Source: Chromatiales bacterium
Lineage (GTDB): Bacteria; Pseudomonadota; Gammaproteobacteria; Steroidobacterales; GCA-2729495
Assembly (NCBI GenBank): GCA_016789885.1
Contig: JAEUPZ010000028.1
Location: forward strand, 1-64,000
DNA length: 64,000 bases
Direction: 5' to 3'
Every line of letters begins with the position of its first letter. Position 1 is the stretch's first letter. The position numbers and the translations under genes were made by a program. Under the pieces are notes generated by a model. That model was not told where the DNA came from. It did not search any database and was given only the letters and a program-made list of their open reading frames with translations. This document shows, piece after piece, positions 16,681 to 25,200 of this stretch.

Positions 16681-17391
16681 CTAGGCCGGCATCGGCAGCG
16701 CCGGATGGTGGTGCGTCTCCAGGTAGAAGAACGCGTCGGCCACGGGCTTGCCCCAGGCCCTGGCGAAGATGCCGTAGGCCGGGTCGTTGGCGTGCAGCAC
16801 TTCCTTGAAGGTGTAGATCGCCTTCGTGGCCTGCTCGCGTTCGGCGTCGGTCGCAAGGCGCCGCCCGGGCAGGTAGTAGTGATCGATCCACACCTGCAGG
16901 TACTCGCGGGTCGCCTCGAGGAAGACCTCCGTATCGAGCACGTCGTACTGGCAGTGGAGCAGGTACGGGGAGCAGATGCGGTTGACCCACTCCACCTTCG
17001 ACGGCTCCATCTGGAGCCGGTCGCGGTACTTCTCGAAGAGCGGGACGATGGGACCGTAGTCGATGGACGGCAGCGTCGGGCTGATGTCGAGCAGCGCGAT
17101 CTTCTGCCGCTCGTTGCCGCCCAGCTGGAACATGAAGATCGGGACGTCCCACTCGGGCTCCGGCAGCGTCAGCATGACATTGCCCTTGAGCTTCTCGCGC
17201 ACGCCGTATTCCTCGAGGATGACGTCAGCCAGGCGGTCGGCCGAATACAGCTCCGACAGCAGGTAGGTGTTCGTGCCCTTGCGGACGCCGTTGGTGAAGA
17301 ACTGCGTGAAGTTGTCCGTCGAGAGCCGGTCACCGAAGATCTCGTGGAAGATCTGCAGCGGGCCGGTCTTGTTCTGGCGAAGCTGGTACAT
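16681..17391 (-). CDS. ferredoxin-dependent bilin reductase (PcyA/RCCR) superfamily protein
   Basis: A 236-residue protein. Compared from memory with cyanobacterial PcyA, several blocks match in the same order. LPEPEWDVPIF corresponds to PcyA FPEPLYGLPLF, and IALLDISPT to AAIADLSPT. WVNRICSPYLL corresponds to WGEIFSEYCLF, and the helix after YLQVWIDHY ends in ARAWGKPVADAFF, like KAFGEAWAERYM. The aspartate at 102 aligns with the catalytic Asp105 of PcyA; the PcyA His88 position is not conserved. These enzymes reduce biliverdin-type tetrapyrroles with ferredoxin. No heme oxygenase or phytochrome lies in the window, so the substrate is open. It is divergent from the PEP-CTERM-type gene. Confidence 0.65.
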   Translation of the reverse strand: MYQLRQNKTGPLQIFHEIFGDRLSTDNFTQFFTNGVRKGTNTYLLSELYSADRLADVILEEYGVREKLKGNVMLTLPEPEWDVPIFMFQLGGNERQKIALLDISPTLPSIDYGPIVPLFEKYRDRLQMEPSKVEWVNRICSPYLLHCQYDVLDTEVFLEATREYLQVWIDHYYLPGRRLATDAEREQATKAIYTFKEVLHANDPAYGIFARAWGKPVADAFFYLETHHHPALPMPA

Positions 17392-17549
17392 CGGGTCTCC
17401 ATCGGTCCGCAGCGGGTCACGTGGCCCCGCTTATGGTCACCGGAGCGGCCCTGGCAGCACCTGAGGGAATGTACGTAGGCGCGCGGGGTGCTTGACCTAA
17501 GCCCGCGCATCAAGCTGCGCACTTTACGGTGTCTGTTGGATTTCCTTAC

Positions 17550-17579
17550 ACGCTGCGCCGTCACGCCACAACGCAGCGT
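17550..17579. promoter_or_regulatory. inverted repeat upstream of a sigma-54 promoter (activator site candidate)
   Basis: ACGCTGCG (17550-17557) and CGCAGCGT (17572-17579) form a perfect 8-base inverted repeat with a 14-base spacer. It lies about 26-55 bases upstream of the -24 element. Enhancer-binding activators of sigma-54 normally use such repeats, usually somewhat further upstream, so this is plausible but unproven. Confidence 0.4.
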
Positions 17580-17604
17580 TTTCGCAACAACTGCTTGCGG
17601 GTGC

Positions 17605-17620
17605 TGGCACGGCTCTTGCT
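17605..17620 (+). promoter_or_regulatory. sigma-54 (-24/-12) promoter
   Basis: TGGCACG, four bases, then TTGCT: an exact match to the RpoN consensus with GG (17606-17607) and GC (17618-17619) separated by ten bases. It lies 42 bases upstream of the ATG of the VPxPA-CTERM gene, with a GGGAG ribosome site between. Exosortase/PEP-CTERM systems are known to use RpoN with the PrsK/PrsR pair, so the placement is biologically coherent. Confidence 0.85.
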
Positions 17621-17661
17621 GTCTCCTGCTCTCGTTCCGTATCACGTCGAGGGAGACGACA

Positions 17662-18300
17662 ATGCATCGATCCGCAGGGCTGCTCGGCAGCATGCTTCTG
17701 GGCCTGGCCGCCACCACGGCGCAGGCCGCCACGCTCAACTACGAGTACTCCTTCAGCTTCTCGAAGCTGCTGCCGCAGACCGACGCGGTGCCGATCTCGG
17801 GCTCGTTCTCGTTCAACTACGACCCGGTGCTGGCGCCGAAGGGCGTGCAGTCCATCGAGAGCATCTCCCTGACGCTGGCCGGCTTCACCTTCACCACGGC
17901 CAACACGCTGCTCGACGTCACCACCGGCTCCCAGGGCCGCACGCTGCTGCGCCTGTACGGCACGCCCAACGGCACCCAGGTGCTGTCATCGTTCTTCGCC
18001 GGCGGCGGGGTCCCCGACTTCGTCTTCACGGTCTTCGGCCAGGACGTCCTTGCCGGCGACATCTTCCAGTCGTCGTACAACTCTTTCACCCAGAGCTGCA
18101 GGAACGGCATCACCTACGCCGGCGCCGGACGGTCGTTCCTGAACGAGGCCTGCGACGGGTCGATCACGCTGACCGTGACGAACCCCGCCACCGCCGGCCC
18201 CGGCGGTCCGGTCGTGCCGGTGCCCGCCGCCGGCTGGCTGCTGGGCTCCGGCCTGCTGGGCCTCGCCGGCATCGCGCGCCGCCGCGCTCGCCGGGCCTGA
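17662..18300 (+). CDS. exported protein with VPxPA-CTERM (exosortase) sorting signal
   Basis: A 212-residue secreted protein. The signal peptide runs to about residue 22 (LAATTAQAA). The body is Ser/Thr/Phe-rich beta-type sequence with two cysteines in the C-terminal third (QSCRNG, NEACDG). The tail has VPVPAAGWLLGSGLLG, a hydrophobic helix, and ARRRARR. That tripartite tail is the VPLPA/PEP-CTERM recognition signal cleaved and anchored by exosortase during export with exopolysaccharide. The exosortase itself is not in the window. The gene has its own sigma-54 promoter and is followed by a strong hairpin, so it is a single-gene unit. Confidence 0.88.
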   Translation: MHRSAGLLGSMLLGLAATTAQAATLNYEYSFSFSKLLPQTDAVPISGSFSFNYDPVLAPKGVQSIESISLTLAGFTFTTANTLLDVTTGSQGRTLLRLYGTPNGTQVLSSFFAGGGVPDFVFTVFGQDVLAGDIFQSSYNSFTQSCRNGITYAGAGRSFLNEACDGSITLTVTNPATAGPGGPVVPVPAAGWLLGSGLLGLAGIARRRARRA

Positions 18301-18312
18301 CCCACGCGCTGC

Positions 18313-18334
18313 GGGGCCGGCGGCTGCCGGCCCC
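18313..18334 (+). terminator. GC-rich terminator hairpin after the VPxPA-CTERM gene
   Basis: A perfect 9-bp stem (GGGGCCGGC / GCCGGCCCC) with a GGCT loop begins 13 bases after the stop codon. There is no T-run. Its position inside the reading frame that continues into the DUF1838 remnant argues that the two genes were not designed as one unit. Confidence 0.6.
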
Positions 18335-18390
18335 GTGGCGTCGCCTGCCCTGCCCCATCCGCCGCCGGCCACGCCGGCCGACACCACCGC

Positions 18391-19158
18391 AAGGGAACCT
18401 GCGGCTACTTCTCGGGCACGCAATACGCCAGCACGGATCCGCAGGAGGCCATCCAGCCCCTCGTCCGCTTCGCCGGCTTCGGCATGAGCCGCGTCACGAA
18501 GACGCCCGACGGGCGCTGCCAGAACCTGCACCGCGAGGTCGCCTACTACCTCGACCTCAAGGAAGACCGCATCATCGACGAGTGGAAGAACCCGTTTACC
18601 GGCGAGACCGTGGAGGTCTTCCACACCCAAAACGACCCGGTGACCTCGTACGACGCGACGAAGTTCCGGCGGCGCTTCGGCACCCCGGAAGCCGGCGCGC
18701 GGGAGGTCGAGTTCCCGTTCATCCTGCCCTGGGAGGTCTTCGGCGACCGCGCCGCCGTATCGTTCCCGGTGAACACCCGCTGGCCCACGCCACTGCCGCC
18801 TTCGAAGTGGCCGCGCGAGCACTTCGGCGAGTGGTACCGCACCAGCGAGTACTTCCAGATCCACGCAAGCCTGGCGGACCTCAACGACCCGGCCCTGCCG
18901 AAGGCAAAGACCACCGGCTGCTGGCAGAAGGTGGCGCCGTGGCACCCGTGGATGCTCATGGACAACCGGCCGGGCGGAATCTTCAGCGTGTCGAACGTGT
19001 GGTCACTCGACGGCATCCACGAACTGCCGGCCTACGTGCGCGAGTACACCGAGAAGAAGTGGCCGAAGTACCTGACGGCACCGACGGAGTGGACGGAGCC
19101 GAACATGACGACGTGGGAGACGTATGCGCGGGAGCGGGAGCCGAAGGGGCGGAGGTAG
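18391..19158 (+). pseudogene. DUF1838 family gene, 5'-truncated
   Basis: The frame encodes a DUF1838-like protein: REVAYYLDLKEDRIIDEWKNP, GETVEVFHTQNDP and FPFILPWEVFGDRAAVSF are typical. The first ATG is at 18484, but family-like sequence continues upstream of it (GTCGYFSGTQYAS at about 18394-18432, then LVRFAGFGMSRV). No ATG, GTG, TTG or CTG occurs in frame back to the stop codon of the previous gene at 18298. The usual N-terminal 40 or so residues are missing, and the frame upstream runs through a terminator-like hairpin. The gene is therefore either a remnant or translated as a shortened 224-residue protein from 18484. DUF1838 has no known function. Confidence 0.6.
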
Positions 19159-19341
19159 TCGCGGCCCTGGCCTGCCATCAACCGCCGGCCTTGCGCCAAG
19201 GCAGCAACGACGAGCACACGCCCACCACGACCCTCGCGGCCTGACTGGCTACGGGAACGGGGCGCAGGTCACCTGGCATCACCCAGATGGGTGATGCGGC
19301 GGGACTCTGTCGCGTCGCCGCGACGGGGTGCCGGCGGCTGG

Positions 19342-19827
19342 TCAGGTGAGCTTGAGGGCCGCGAAGAGCACGCCCAAACCAACCACCAGCATCGACCCAA
19401 GCCGCACGGTCATGGTGACGGAGAGGAGCTCCAGATCCTTGCGGAGACCCGATTCCACCGACTGCATGTCCTTCCGGAGGCCGGACTCCACCACCCGGAA
19501 ATCATTGCGCAGGCCCGAGTCGAGCGTCTCAAGATCCTTGCGCAGCCCGGACTCGAGCGCCCCCAGGTCCTTGCGGACACCCGATTCGAGCGTCTGGATA
19601 TCCCTGCGGACGAGCGCGAACTCCTGCCCCATCTCGGCGCGAAGCTGGTGCAGGTCGGCCTTGGTTGCGAGGCTGGTACCCATGTCGCGCTCCATCGCAT
19701 CGACGACGGCCCGCGCCTTGTCGGTAGGGACGTTGATGCTGACGAGCGCATCATACAGCGAGTACAGGTAGTCCACGGCGCACCCCGGCAGGTTCGGATC
19801 CACCGCCGGAACGTTATGCCCCAGCAC
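19342..19827 (-). CDS. hendecad-repeat coiled-coil protein with C-terminal membrane helix
   Basis: A protein of up to 161 residues. The N-terminal part (YLYSLYDALVSINVPTDKA) resembles the start of CCDC90/DUF1640-type coiled-coil proteins. Residues 76-130 consist of five 11-residue repeats of the form D-L-x-x-L-E-S-G-L-R-K, an uninterrupted coiled coil. The C-terminus (MLVVGLGVLFAALKL, 146-160) is a single membrane helix. GTG 19827 gives the longest form, but GTG 19776 (VDYLYS) is equally possible and better placed against the conserved part. Function is unknown. It stands alone. Confidence 0.75.
   Translation of the reverse strand: MLGHNVPAVDPNLPGCAVDYLYSLYDALVSINVPTDKARAVVDAMERDMGTSLATKADLHQLRAEMGQEFALVRRDIQTLESGVRKDLGALESGLRKDLETLDSGLRNDFRVVESGLRKDMQSVESGLRKDLELLSVTMTVRLGSMLVVGLGVLFAALKLT
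19438..19602 (-). repeat. five tandem 33-bp coding repeats
   Basis: The DNA under residues 76-130 of the coiled-coil protein is five imperfect 33-base units. The ESGLRKD core is spelled nearly the same each time (the plus strand shows repeated TTGCGCAGCCCGGACTC-like units). Repeat number could vary between strains by slippage or recombination. Confidence 0.75.
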
Positions 19828-19893
19828 CGCGGCAACCCAGCACCGAAACCCGGCACTTGTGCGGGAATCCCGCCCGCGCGGGGCGCCCGCCCC

Positions 19894-20589
19894 TCACAAC
19901 GCCGCCAGCCACTCCCCGAACACCGCGGCCCCGGCCCGGGCAACCGCCTCTCCGTGCCGGGCCGTGGCCCCGCGCAGGTCATCGAGCGCAATGCCGGCCG
20001 CCGCCAGTTCCACGGTGTGCCCGATCAGCCAGCGTTCTAGGCGCCGGGGTTCGGCCTCGAGGTGGAACTGCAGCGCGAGCACGGCCGGGCCGAGGCTGAA
20101 GGCCTGGTGCGGCACGAGGGCCGTGCTCGCGAGCAGCGTGGCGCCGGCCGGCAGGTCGAAGGTGTCGCCGTGCCAGTGCAGCGCCTGCCAGCCGGCCGGC
20201 TCCAGGTGCCGCAGCGGCGACTGGCGCCCGGCCGCCGTGGGCAGCAGCGGCGCCCAGCCGATCTCCCTGGCCGGGCCGGGGTACACGCGGGCAGCGGCGG
20301 CGCTGGCGATGAGCTGCGCGCCGAGGCAGATACCGAGGGTGGGCCGGCCGGCGGCCAGGCGCTCCGCGAGCAGCGCGCGCTCGGTGGCGAGGAACGGGTA
20401 GCGGTCGGCCTCGTACACGCCGATGGGGCCGCCCAGCACCACCAGCAGGTCGGCCGCCGCCGCGTCGTCCAGGTCGTCGACGCCGGCGTCGCGGTACTCC
20501 GCGGCGTAGCCGTGGTTGGCGAGCACCGGCGCCAGGATGCCGAGGTCCTCGAAGGCGACGTGGCGGATGGCGACGCAGCGGCGGGTCAT
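19894..20589 (-). CDS. class I glutamine amidotransferase (GMP synthase-like)
   Basis: A 231-residue stand-alone GATase1 domain. The nucleophile elbow is GICLGAQ (Cys88), and the catalytic His-x-Glu is FHLEAEP (His176, Glu178). The oxyanion strand LVVLGGPIGVYE (49-60) precedes them. Proteins of this size and pattern hydrolyse glutamine or gamma-glutamyl amides, or act on peptides. The exact substrate is unknown, and no synthetase partner is adjacent. ATG 20589 is the start. The upstream 184 bases contain a long inverted repeat. Confidence 0.9.
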   Translation of the reverse strand: MTRRCVAIRHVAFEDLGILAPVLANHGYAAEYRDAGVDDLDDAAAADLLVVLGGPIGVYEADRYPFLATERALLAERLAAGRPTLGICLGAQLIASAAAARVYPGPAREIGWAPLLPTAAGRQSPLRHLEPAGWQALHWHGDTFDLPAGATLLASTALVPHQAFSLGPAVLALQFHLEAEPRRLERWLIGHTVELAAAGIALDDLRGATARHGEAVARAGAAVFGEWLAAL

Positions 20590-20662
20590 GCCGCGAGCCT
20601 ACTCCCGCAGGCGGCTGAAGGTGTAGTCGCTCCCCTTCTGCGGCGCGTGGCCGTAGAGGCAA

Positions 20663-20699
20663 GCAGCCTTCGCGTTGGCACTGCCGACGCGAAGGCTGC
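20663..20699. repeat. 13-bp inverted repeat (terminator or REP-like element)
   Basis: GCAGCCTTCGCGT (20663-20675) and ACGCGAAGGCTGC (20687-20699) are perfect complements around an 11-base loop. It lies between the end of the RND outer-membrane factor gene and the start of the amidotransferase gene, both on the minus strand. It could end the RND transcript. No T-run follows, so a repetitive extragenic palindrome is the alternative. I found no second copy here. Confidence 0.65.
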
Positions 20700-20773
20700 G
20701 CGATTCGCCGGCGAAGCCCCACCCACGGGTCGCCGGCCTGCAAGCCGACCTGGGCGACTGACCGGCCGCGCGG

Positions 20774-22276
20774 CTAGCCGCCATGGGGCGGTGGCGCGGC
20801 CGGCGCCGGTTCGACGCCGCCACCCAGGGCCTGGTAAGCCGTCACCCGCGCATCGAGCTGCTGCTGCTTGATCTCGACGAGTTCGATGCGCGACTCCAGT
20901 GCCTCGCGCTGGGTCAGCAGCACCTCCAGGTAGTCAGCGCGGGCCGAGCGGAAGAGCCGGTCCGCCAGCTCGATGGACTCGCCCAGCGCCTCGACCTGGC
21001 GCTCCTTCGCCGTGTAGCTGCTGTCGAGGTTGCGGATGCGGGCCATCTGGTTGCTGACCTCGACGAAGGCGGCGAGCAGCGTCCGCTGGTATTCGTAGAG
21101 GGCCTGGATCTGCCGGGCGTTGGCGGTGCGGAAGGCGGCCTCGATGGCGCGGCGGTTCAGCAGCGGCATGGTCAGGTCGGCGGAGAGTCCATAGAGCACC
21201 GAGGCCGGCGTGGACGTGAGCGATCCCAGCTCGAAGGACTCGAGGCCCACGGCGCCGTTGATCCCCAGCGCCGGGTAGAACCGCGCCCGCGCGGCCTGCA
21301 CGTCCAGGGCGGCGGCCTCGAGCTCGAGCTCTGCGCGCCGCACGTCGGGCCGGTGGGCCAGCAGGTCCGCCGGGCTGCCGGCCTCGATGGGCCGCGTCCG
21401 GGCCCCCTCGAAGTCGCCGGCCGAGCGGTCGATGGGCTCGGGGTAGCGTCCGGCCAGGTAGTTGAGGCGGTTCTCCGCCTCGGTGATCTGCTGGCGCACC
21501 TCGAACTGGCGCGTGCGGTTGCGCAGCACCTCGGCCTCGAACCGCCGCACGGCAAGCTCCGTGGCGCGGCCCGACACCTTCTGCAGCCGGACCACCGCCA
21601 GGGCGTTCTCCTGGATGCCGATCGTCCGTTCGATCAGCTCGAGCCGCCGGTCGAGGGCCACGAGCTCGTACCAGGTCCGCGCGATCTCGGCCACGAGCCG
21701 GGTCACCATGAACTGGCGCCCCTCCTCCGTCGCCGCGTAGCGCAGCACCGCGGCCTTCGTGGCCTTGCGCAGACGACCCCAGATGTCCACCTCCCACGAC
21801 ACCTCGGCCGCCACGCCGTACTGCCCGAGGGGCTCGGGGAACTCCTCCCCGGGTTTGATCTCGAGCTGGTCCTCGACGGCGCCGTTGCGCGTATAGCGGC
21901 CGACCTTCTCGGTACCGGCACCGACGCGCAGCCCGACGGACGGCAGGTACTCGCCGCTGCGGGCCCGGGCCTCGTTCTTGGCGGCCTCGACCTCCTGCAG
22001 CAGGATGTTCAGCTCCTGGTTGTTGGCCAGCGCCGCCTCGATGAGCCCGGCGAGGGCGGGCTCGGTGAAGAAAGCCCGCCACGCCACGTCGGCCGCCGTC
22101 GCCGGCGTGGCGGTGGCCGGCGCCGGGCCGCTGAAGGCCGCCGGCAGGGCGGCATCGACGGCGGTCTTCGTGGCCGGCCCGGAAGGCGCCACCTGTACCG
22201 CCGGCACGCAGCCGGCCAGCGCCATGGCGGCCGCAGCGGCGACGGCCACCGCGGTAGTCCCGTGGATCGTCTGCAT
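20774..22276 (-). CDS. RND outer-membrane factor lipoprotein (NodT/OprM-like)
   Basis: A 500-residue TolC-family channel. The lipoprotein signal ends in LAGC (Cys23). Two OEP repeats are visible: the first around AALANNQELNILLQEVEAAKNEARARSG, the second starting RRAELELEAAALDVQAARARFYPALGI. These are the features of the NodT subfamily, in which each repeat supplies strands and coiled helices of the trimeric tunnel. The last residues are Pro/Ala-rich. It is the third gene of the operon, two bases after the permease stop. Confidence 0.95.
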   Translation of the reverse strand: MQTIHGTTAVAVAAAAAMALAGCVPAVQVAPSGPATKTAVDAALPAAFSGPAPATATPATAADVAWRAFFTEPALAGLIEAALANNQELNILLQEVEAAKNEARARSGEYLPSVGLRVGAGTEKVGRYTRNGAVEDQLEIKPGEEFPEPLGQYGVAAEVSWEVDIWGRLRKATKAAVLRYAATEEGRQFMVTRLVAEIARTWYELVALDRRLELIERTIGIQENALAVVRLQKVSGRATELAVRRFEAEVLRNRTRQFEVRQQITEAENRLNYLAGRYPEPIDRSAGDFEGARTRPIEAGSPADLLAHRPDVRRAELELEAAALDVQAARARFYPALGINGAVGLESFELGSLTSTPASVLYGLSADLTMPLLNRRAIEAAFRTANARQIQALYEYQRTLLAAFVEVSNQMARIRNLDSSYTAKERQVEALGESIELADRLFRSARADYLEVLLTQREALESRIELVEIKQQQLDARVTAYQALGGGVEPAPAAPPPHGG

Positions 22277-22278
22277 GT

Positions 22279-25200
22279 TCAGCGGTCCCCGTACTCGATG
22301 ACTTCGGTCAGCGGCGAGTCGTGCTCGTCACGGATCAGCGGATGCCCGGCCGACAGCGTGCCGACGATGTAGTACAGCGCCGGCACGATGATGACGCCGA
22401 CCAGCGTGCCCACCAGCATGCCGCCGGCTGATGACGCGCCGATGGTGCGGTTGCCGATGGCGCCGGCGCCGGTCGCGACGACCAGCGGCAGCAGCCCTGC
22501 GATGAAGGCGAACGACGTCATCAGGATGGGGCGGAACCTCACCCGCGCGCCCTCGATCGCCGCGTCGAGCACGCCCTGGCCCTGCTGGCGGCGCTGCACG
22601 GCGAACTCGACGATCAGGATGGCGTTCTTGCCGAGGAGGCCCACCAGCATGATGAGGCCGACCTGGGCGTAGATGTCGTTCTCGAGGCCCATCAGGCGCA
22701 GCAGCACGAAGGACCCGAGCACGCCCACCGGCAGCGAGATGATCACGGCCAGCGGCAGCAGGAAGCTCTCGTACTGCCCCACGAGGACGAGGTAGACGAA
22801 GACGAGCACGATGACGAAGATGTACAGCGACTCGTTGCCCCGCCGCACCTCGTCGAGGGAGAGCCCCGCCCAGTCGATGTCGTAACCCGGCGGCAGCACC
22901 CGGGCGGCGACCTCCTGGATGGCCGCGATGGCATCGCCGCTGCTGTAGCCCATGGCCGGCGCCCCCTGGATGGCCGACGACGGATAGGCGTTGTAGCGTG
23001 TGATCTCGTTGAGGCCCTGCTGCTTCCGCAGCGACATGAAGGCCGAGTACGGCACCATGTCGCCACGGTCGTTCTCGACGTAGAGCTGGTCGAGGTCGTC
23101 GGGCCCGCTGCGGTACTCGGGCTCGGCCTGCACGTAGACCTTGAAGAACTGGCCGAAGCGGATGAAGCCCTGCTCGTAGGTGCTGCCGATCAGGATGCCC
23201 AGGTTGTCCATGGCTTTCGCGATGGAGACGCCCTTCTGCATGGCCACCTGGTTGTCGATGACGAGCTCGTACTGCGGGTACTCCGCGCTGAAGAACGTGA
23301 AGAGCCCCCGCAGCTCCGGCCGCTGGCGCAGGGCCGCCATGAACTCGGCATTGATGTCGCCGAGGCGGTCGTAGTCGCCGGTGTTGGTCTTGTCCACCAG
23401 TCGCAGCGAGAAGCCGCCCGCCGCGCCGTAGCCCGGCACCGCCGGCGGCGCGAAGAACTCGATGGTGGCGCCGGGTATCTCCCGGGCCTTCTCCTCGAGC
23501 TCGGCGATGACCTCGTCGACGCTGGCCTCGCGTTCGGACCAGGGCTTGAGGTTGATCAGGCAGGTGCCGGCGTTCGAGCCCCGCCCCTCGGTGAGGATCT
23601 CGTACCCGGCCAGGGCCGAGACCGACTGGATGCCGGGGATCTCCTCGGCGACGGCCTGCAGCTCCCGGGACTTGGCGTAGGTGCGCTCCAGCGTCGAGCC
23701 CGGCGGGGTCTGGATGATGGCGTAGATGAGCCCCTGGTCCTCGTTGGGGATGAAGCCGGACGGCAGCTGGCTGCCCAGCAGGCCGATGGCGCCGCCGCAG
23801 AGGGCCAGCACGCCCAGCGTCAGCCCCCGGCGCGGCACCAGCCGACGGAGCACCGCCACGTAGCGTTCGGTCAGCCGGTCGAAGGCGGCGCTGAAGGCGG
23901 CCAGCGCCCGGCCCAGCGGACCCCACGGCGCCCCGTGGGCCGAAGGCCGGCGCAGGATCATGGCGCAGAGCACCGGCGTCAGCGTCAGGGCCACCAGCCC
24001 CGAGAGGATGATGGCCACGGCCATGGTGACCGAGAACTGGCGGTAGAAGATGCCGACCGGGCCGGTCATGAAGGTGACCGGCACGAACACCGCCGTCATC
24101 ACCAGCGTGATGGCGATGATGGCGCCGCTGATCTCGTGCATCACCTCCCGGGTGGCCCGGTACGGACCCACCCCGGCATCGTGCATCTTCGCGTGGACGG
24201 CCTCGACGACGACGATGGCGTTGTCCACGACGATGCCGATGGCGAGCACCAGCGCGAACAGCGTGATCAGGTTGATGTTCACGCCGAACTGCTGCATGAA
24301 GAAGAACGTGCCCACCAGCGACACGGGCACCGCGAGCACCGGGATCAGCGTCGAGCGCCAGTCGCCGAGGAACACGAACACCACCAGCGCCACCAGCACG
24401 AAGGCCTCGACCAGCGTGCCGAGGACCTTCTCGATGGACGCATCGAGGAAGCCCGAGACGTCGTAGCTGATCTCGTAGTCCATCCCCGGCGGGAACGACT
24501 CGCGCCTGGCCTCCTCGAGCTTCTCCTTGACGCGGTCGATGACCTCCCGCGCGTTGCTGCCGTAGCTCTGCTTCAGGACGATGGCCGCCGACGGGTGCCC
24601 GTCGAGGTTCGAGTAGATGTCGTAGAACTCGCTGCCCAGCTCGACCCGGGCCACGTCCCTGAGCCGCAGCAGCTCGCCCCGGTCGGTGGCGCGCAGGATG
24701 ATCTCGCCGTACTGCTCCGGGGTGTTGTAGCGGCCCTGGTACGTGAGCACGTACTCCAGCGACTGGGAGGTCTTGCCGGTGGCGAGGCCCAGCCGGCCCG
24801 GCGAGCCGATGACGCTCTGCTCGGCCAGGGCCTTCATGACCTCCTCGGTGGAGATGCCGTAGGCCCGCATGCGGTCGGGCTTCAGCCACACCCGCATGGC
24901 GTACTGCCGGCTGCCGAGGATCTGCGCGCTGCCGACGCCGCGGATGCGCTTGATCTCCGGCAGCAGGTTGACGCCCGCGTAGTTGAACAGGAACTGCATG
25001 TCGGCATCGTCGCGGGTGCTGTACAGGTTGATGTACATCAGCATCTGCGCCTGGACGATGTTGACCAGGATGCCCTCGCGCTGCACGAGCTCCGGCAGCA
25101 GCATCTTGACCTGGTTGACGCGGTTGTTGACGTTGACGACGGCCTGGTCCGGGTCGGTGCCCTGCTCGAAGATGACCTGGATCGTCGCCTCGCCGGCGCT

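Noticed and set aside
17662..18300. A complete exosortase/PEP-CTERM locus
   Set aside because: Only the tail-bearing substrate is present; no exosortase, PrsK/PrsR or polysaccharide gene lies in the window.
20599..20823. Short minus-strand frame across the intergenic palindrome
   Set aside because: It spans the inverted repeat, overlaps the end of the outer-membrane factor gene and shows no domain; more likely non-coding.
22328..24889. An 853-codon frame inside the RND permease gene
   Set aside because: Same strand, shifted frame, Arg/Gly/Ala-rich with no motifs, while the permease frame is fully conserved.
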